Of a stretch of 64,000 nucleotides of DNA, positions 61,217-64,000 are shown piece after piece. Under the pieces are notes generated by a model. That model made no database searches, had not been told where the DNA came from, and was given only the letters and a program-made list of their open reading frames with translations. The number at the start of each line of letters is the position of its first letter. Positions within the stretch are counted from its first letter, which is position 1. The position numbers and the translations under genes are program-made. The DNA is from Gigaspora rosea (lineage: Eukaryota; Glomeromycota; Glomeromycetes; Diversisporales; Gigasporaceae). The stretch spans positions 1 through 64,000 of the forward strand of contig QKWP01000680.1 in assembly GCA_003550325.1 (NCBI GenBank). The letters run 5' to 3'.

Positions 61217-61641
61217 CATCAAATCTGCTACTAAAATTAAAACCAGGTGCATTCACGTGATAAAAAACCAATTAAATTGTAAAATTTGATCTTTACAGAT
61301 CAGCCTGACAAGACAAAAAAACAAAGAAAAAAAGAAACAAGCATCTGAACCTATCTAGAAGCATTAATAAAAAATGTTGGAATGACAATTTTATTTAAAA
61401 AAAGCCTAACCAAAACCCCTAACTAACCCTTACACTAATTTTAATTAAATAATCAAAAACATATATTTAGCTATTTTAAAATTAGATTTTGGAAACTCAA
61501 AATTTTTGCTAGCAAAATAACCCTCCAAGACATGTTGCACAATTTTAAACTGTAACAATAAATTTCATAAAGATCACTACCAATTCTATTTTTAAATTGT
61601 ACACTCTTCTGACAAAAGTTTCAATATCACAAAAATCTAAC
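61217..61641. other. AT-rich interval, no gene seen
   Basis: No recognisable gene or element. Confidence 0.5.
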
Positions 61642-61846
61642 TAGAGTTCCGAAGTTTAGTTCAGTTCAATAGAGGTTTAGGTTTAGGTTCAATGAATCTG
61701 AACCTGAACATGCTCTAAAAGTTCAATACTGAACTGAACCTGAACTTAAAATTATTGAACATGAACCTGAACCTGAATTTAAAAAAAGTTCAGTTCAGAT
61801 TCAATTCAAGGTTCATGAACATGTTTAGGTTCATAATATATGCACA
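61642..61846. repeat. GAACCTGAAC motif array, probably truncated hAT-like element
   Basis: Begins with TAGAGTTCCGAAG, close to the end of element G, and continues as GAACCTGAAC / AGGTTCAG words. The expected right end is missing; the PIF-like element at 61853 starts immediately after, so it may have replaced it. Confidence 0.55.
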
Positions 61847-61852
61847 TGTTTA

Positions 61853-62741
61853 GGGAGCTTCCAGAAATTACGTAATTTTTTGTTACTAATAAATTTCAAA
61901 ATTTTACCCCACCCACCCATACCTGATACCCTATTAGCCAATCAAATTTTATATTTTTTTAAAAATTATTTATATGTCCAATTTTTTGAATTGATAATAA
62001 CTTTTGATCCACTAGTCCGTTTTGTATGATTTAACTACCAAAATGCTCGTCTCAATGAGACGATTCCAACAAGCCCAAAATCGTTAAAATCTAATTACAG
62101 GATCCCAAGATCATTCAACTTTTGTGTAATTTTAATAGTGATTTTTTAGAATCACTAAGTAAATTTTTTTAATATTGAATAGCTTTTGATCCACTGGTCC
62201 ATTTTGGATAATTTAACTACCAAAATGTTCGTCTCAGTGAGATGATTCTAACAAGCCCAAAATTGCTAAATTCCAATCACAGGATCACAAGATCGATAAA
62301 GATTTGTATTGTTAATAACAATACAAATCTTTATCGATCTTGGGATCCTGTGATTGGAATTTAGCAATTTTGGGCTTGTTAGAATCATCTCACTGAGACA
62401 AACATTTTTGTAGTTAAATCATCCAAAACAAATCAGTGGATCAAAAGTTATTCAATGTTAAAGAAATTTACTTAGTGATTACTATTAAAATTACACAAAA
62501 GTTGAACGATCTTGGGATCCTGTGATTAGATTTTAACGATTTTGGGCTTGTTAGAATCGTTTCATCGAGACGAGCATTTTGGTAGTTAAATAATCTAAAA
62601 TGGCCCAGTAGATCAAAAGTTATCAATAATTTTATAATTTATACTTTTGGCCAGAATTATAAAATTTTGACCAGAATTATAACCTTATATTTTGGCGACC
62701 CCACCCATCTACCCAAAAATTACGTAATTTCTGGAGCTCCC
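61853..62741. mobile_element. PIF/Harbinger-like fold-back, copy 2
   Basis: 889 bp flanked by TTA (61850-61852 and 62742-62744). The ends are GGGAGCTTCCAGAAATTAC and the complement of GGGAGCTCCAGAAATTACG. Nearly the whole element folds back on itself around 62310-62330 (GATAAAGATTTGTATTG against its inverse). Inside each arm are GTCTCANTGAGACGATTC and CAGGATCCCAAGATC blocks. Non-coding. Confidence 0.85.
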
Positions 62742-62871
62742 TTATCTAAATCACAATTAGTAAAATTTAAAGAATCATAGCATTTTGTATAATTTTATTA
62801 ATAAAATTATTAATTACCATTGGTTTAGACCACAGATAAGCGCTAGATCTACTTTTGTTTATCTAGCTATA

Positions 62872-63117
62872 TGGGGGTGTCAATAGAAACCAGGCAAATC
62901 ATTTTTAGTAATTTTTTTTAAACTTTAAATTAAAATATCTTAACAACTATTAAACCAATCTTGATAAAAATTTTTTTATTTTAATTCTATAACTATATAG
63001 AATTAAAATAAAAAAATTTTTATCAAGATTGGTTTAATAGTTGCTAAGATAATTTAATCTAAAGTTTAAAAAAAATTTACTTAGAAACAATTTGCCTGGT
63101 TTCTATTGACACCCCCA
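62872..63117. mobile_element. TA-flanked fold-back MITE, copy 2
   Basis: 246 bp with ends TGGGGGTGTCAATAGAAACC and its perfect reverse complement, flanked by TA. The two halves are almost perfect inverted repeats around 63000. Same family and length as 24278-24525, but less diverged between its arms, so probably younger. Confidence 0.85.
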
Positions 63118-63224
63118 TATGTTTGAGTTCTTTTTCTTAGCATTAGATTTAAATTATGAAGTTTTTTCCAATTGTAAAAAGTTTCCATTAAATTTAATAA
63201 AGATAAGAGCAATCAGTTTTTGAT

Positions 63225-63420
63225 AGAGCTGATCACAATCCCTAGTCTTCTGTTGAAAATTAGTGCGACAGGTTGCATCTGGGCATCTGCAGATAGCCAG
63301 ATGATGCCGGGCTTGCAATTGGAGGGTTTATTATATACAAATCTTAGATTAGTATGTAAACTTATTAATGTAGCACTAACAAAACTGTCAAAGTAATAAA
63401 AAAAAATAAAATAAAATAAA
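63225..63420 (+). mobile_element. LINE 3' end, plus strand
   Basis: Contains GACAGGTTGCATCTGGGCAT, AGCCAGATGATGCCGGGCTT and TGTAAACTTATTAATGTAGC, and ends CACTAACAAAACTGTCAAAG followed by an A-rich tail. The last words resemble, on the other strand, the minus-strand LINE ends at 42.6 and 44.9 kb (GGCAAAACTGCCAAAGTAAA). Confidence 0.7.
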
Positions 63421-63521
63421 GATAAGAGCAAGGTCTCACCATTAACATCAAAAAAAAATTATTAATTACCAATTCGGATAAGATCAGTACTATAGCTATA
63501 TTATTTTTTATTTTTATTTTT

Positions 63522-64000
63522 TTCCAACTTAAGCTGCCACACTAATACTTTATTAAGATACTTGTATTTACTACTGCACCTATATAGTACTATCTAATAA
63601 TTAAGTTTAGCATCATCCGGCTATCCAGTCGGTACCTAAGTACCTGGATATCTAAATGCGACCTACCGCACTACTTCGACACCAACTTGGTATTGAAGTA
63701 GATAGCTCATCTAGCTACTTAAAGCCGAAATAAAAAGGACTTCCCCTTTTTACGACAAGCTAGAAGTTACCTTCCCATCTTCTTTCTTCCTTTAAGGCTT
63801 CAAGAAGGCTTGCCAACATTACTAATTTTCCTTTGATCTTCCTTACCTAGCCTCTAGGACAAGAAGTATTAAATCCAAATCCACATGAACAACAAATATT
63901 TTCGAAAACAAAAGGAAATATAAAAGGGGGTACTACTACAAAACCTACATGAAATCCAAAATAAACAAATAAAACAGGAATAGACAAAAAGGCAAAAGAA
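63522..64000 (-). mobile_element. LINE 3' portion running off the window
   Basis: On the minus strand it shares the end block of the 44871 copy, diverged: AATACTTTATTAAGATACT, CATCATCCGGCTATCCAG and GCGACCTACCGCACTA words (plus-strand reading). It continues to the right edge, so any coding part lies outside the window. Confidence 0.6.

Overview
The window looks like nuclear DNA of an arbuscular mycorrhizal fungus (Glomeromycotina, Rhizophagus/Glomus-like). It is very AT-rich. Its genes have many short GT-AG introns, mostly under 150 bp. It also holds decayed pieces of two gene families that are hugely expanded in those fungi: TKL-type kinases carrying a YIAPE / SDIYSFGII signature, and BTB proteins carrying an FxVIIKIGE / FxAHSAIL signature. 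Lineage is inferred from these family signatures, not from a search.

Five protein-coding genes could be rebuilt exon by exon, each with a frame that stays open across all splice sites. (1) 2836-6448, minus: ankyrin + Peroxin/Ferlin (DysF) + FYVE + C2HC + RING protein, 8 exons, 851 aa. (2) 7352-8931, plus: HDHD2-like HAD phosphatase, 10 exons, 264 aa. (3) 13010-14667, minus: Ppg1-type PP2A-like phosphatase catalytic subunit, 9 exons, 312 aa, with one GC-AG intron. (4) 14925-16944, plus: PHD + extended-PHD chromatin protein, 5 exons, 560 aa, divergent from gene 3 across 257 bp. (5) 55432-58895, minus: CPSF2/CPSF100 pre-mRNA 3'-end processing subunit, 11 exons, 761 aa. Genes 1 and 2 are also divergent. 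These are unrelated housekeeping functions and form no cluster.

Nearly everything else is transposon-derived. From 9 to 55 kb and from 59 to 64 kb the window holds: a 7.5 kb dead RNase H-type LINE (27.7-35.2 kb) whose reverse-transcriptase YADD has become YANN; a second LINE remnant (44.9-46.4 kb); several solo LINE 3' ends; a tRNA-derived SINE with a 15-bp target-site duplication (37.85-38.38 kb); two PIF/Harbinger-like fold-back elements with TTA duplications; several TA-flanked Tc1/mariner-like MITEs; and at least thirteen short hAT-like elements with 8-bp target-site duplications, seven of these perfect in the motif-array class and three in a second family.

The most unusual signal is in those hAT-like elements. 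Nine share only a short hAT-type terminal repeat (TAGNGTT, CAGNG or TAATG types). Their interiors are degenerate arrays of a short motif, and the motif is different in every element (ACCCGGGTGA, GAGAACAGT, TTGGACA, CGGATAAT, ATTCTGC, and so on). Some are nested, and two insertions can be checked against paralogous empty sites inside the same window. One sits in an intron of the CPSF2 gene. Two assembly blemishes are visible: a single N exactly at the junction of a perfect 386-bp duplication, and an N in a long poly-T run.
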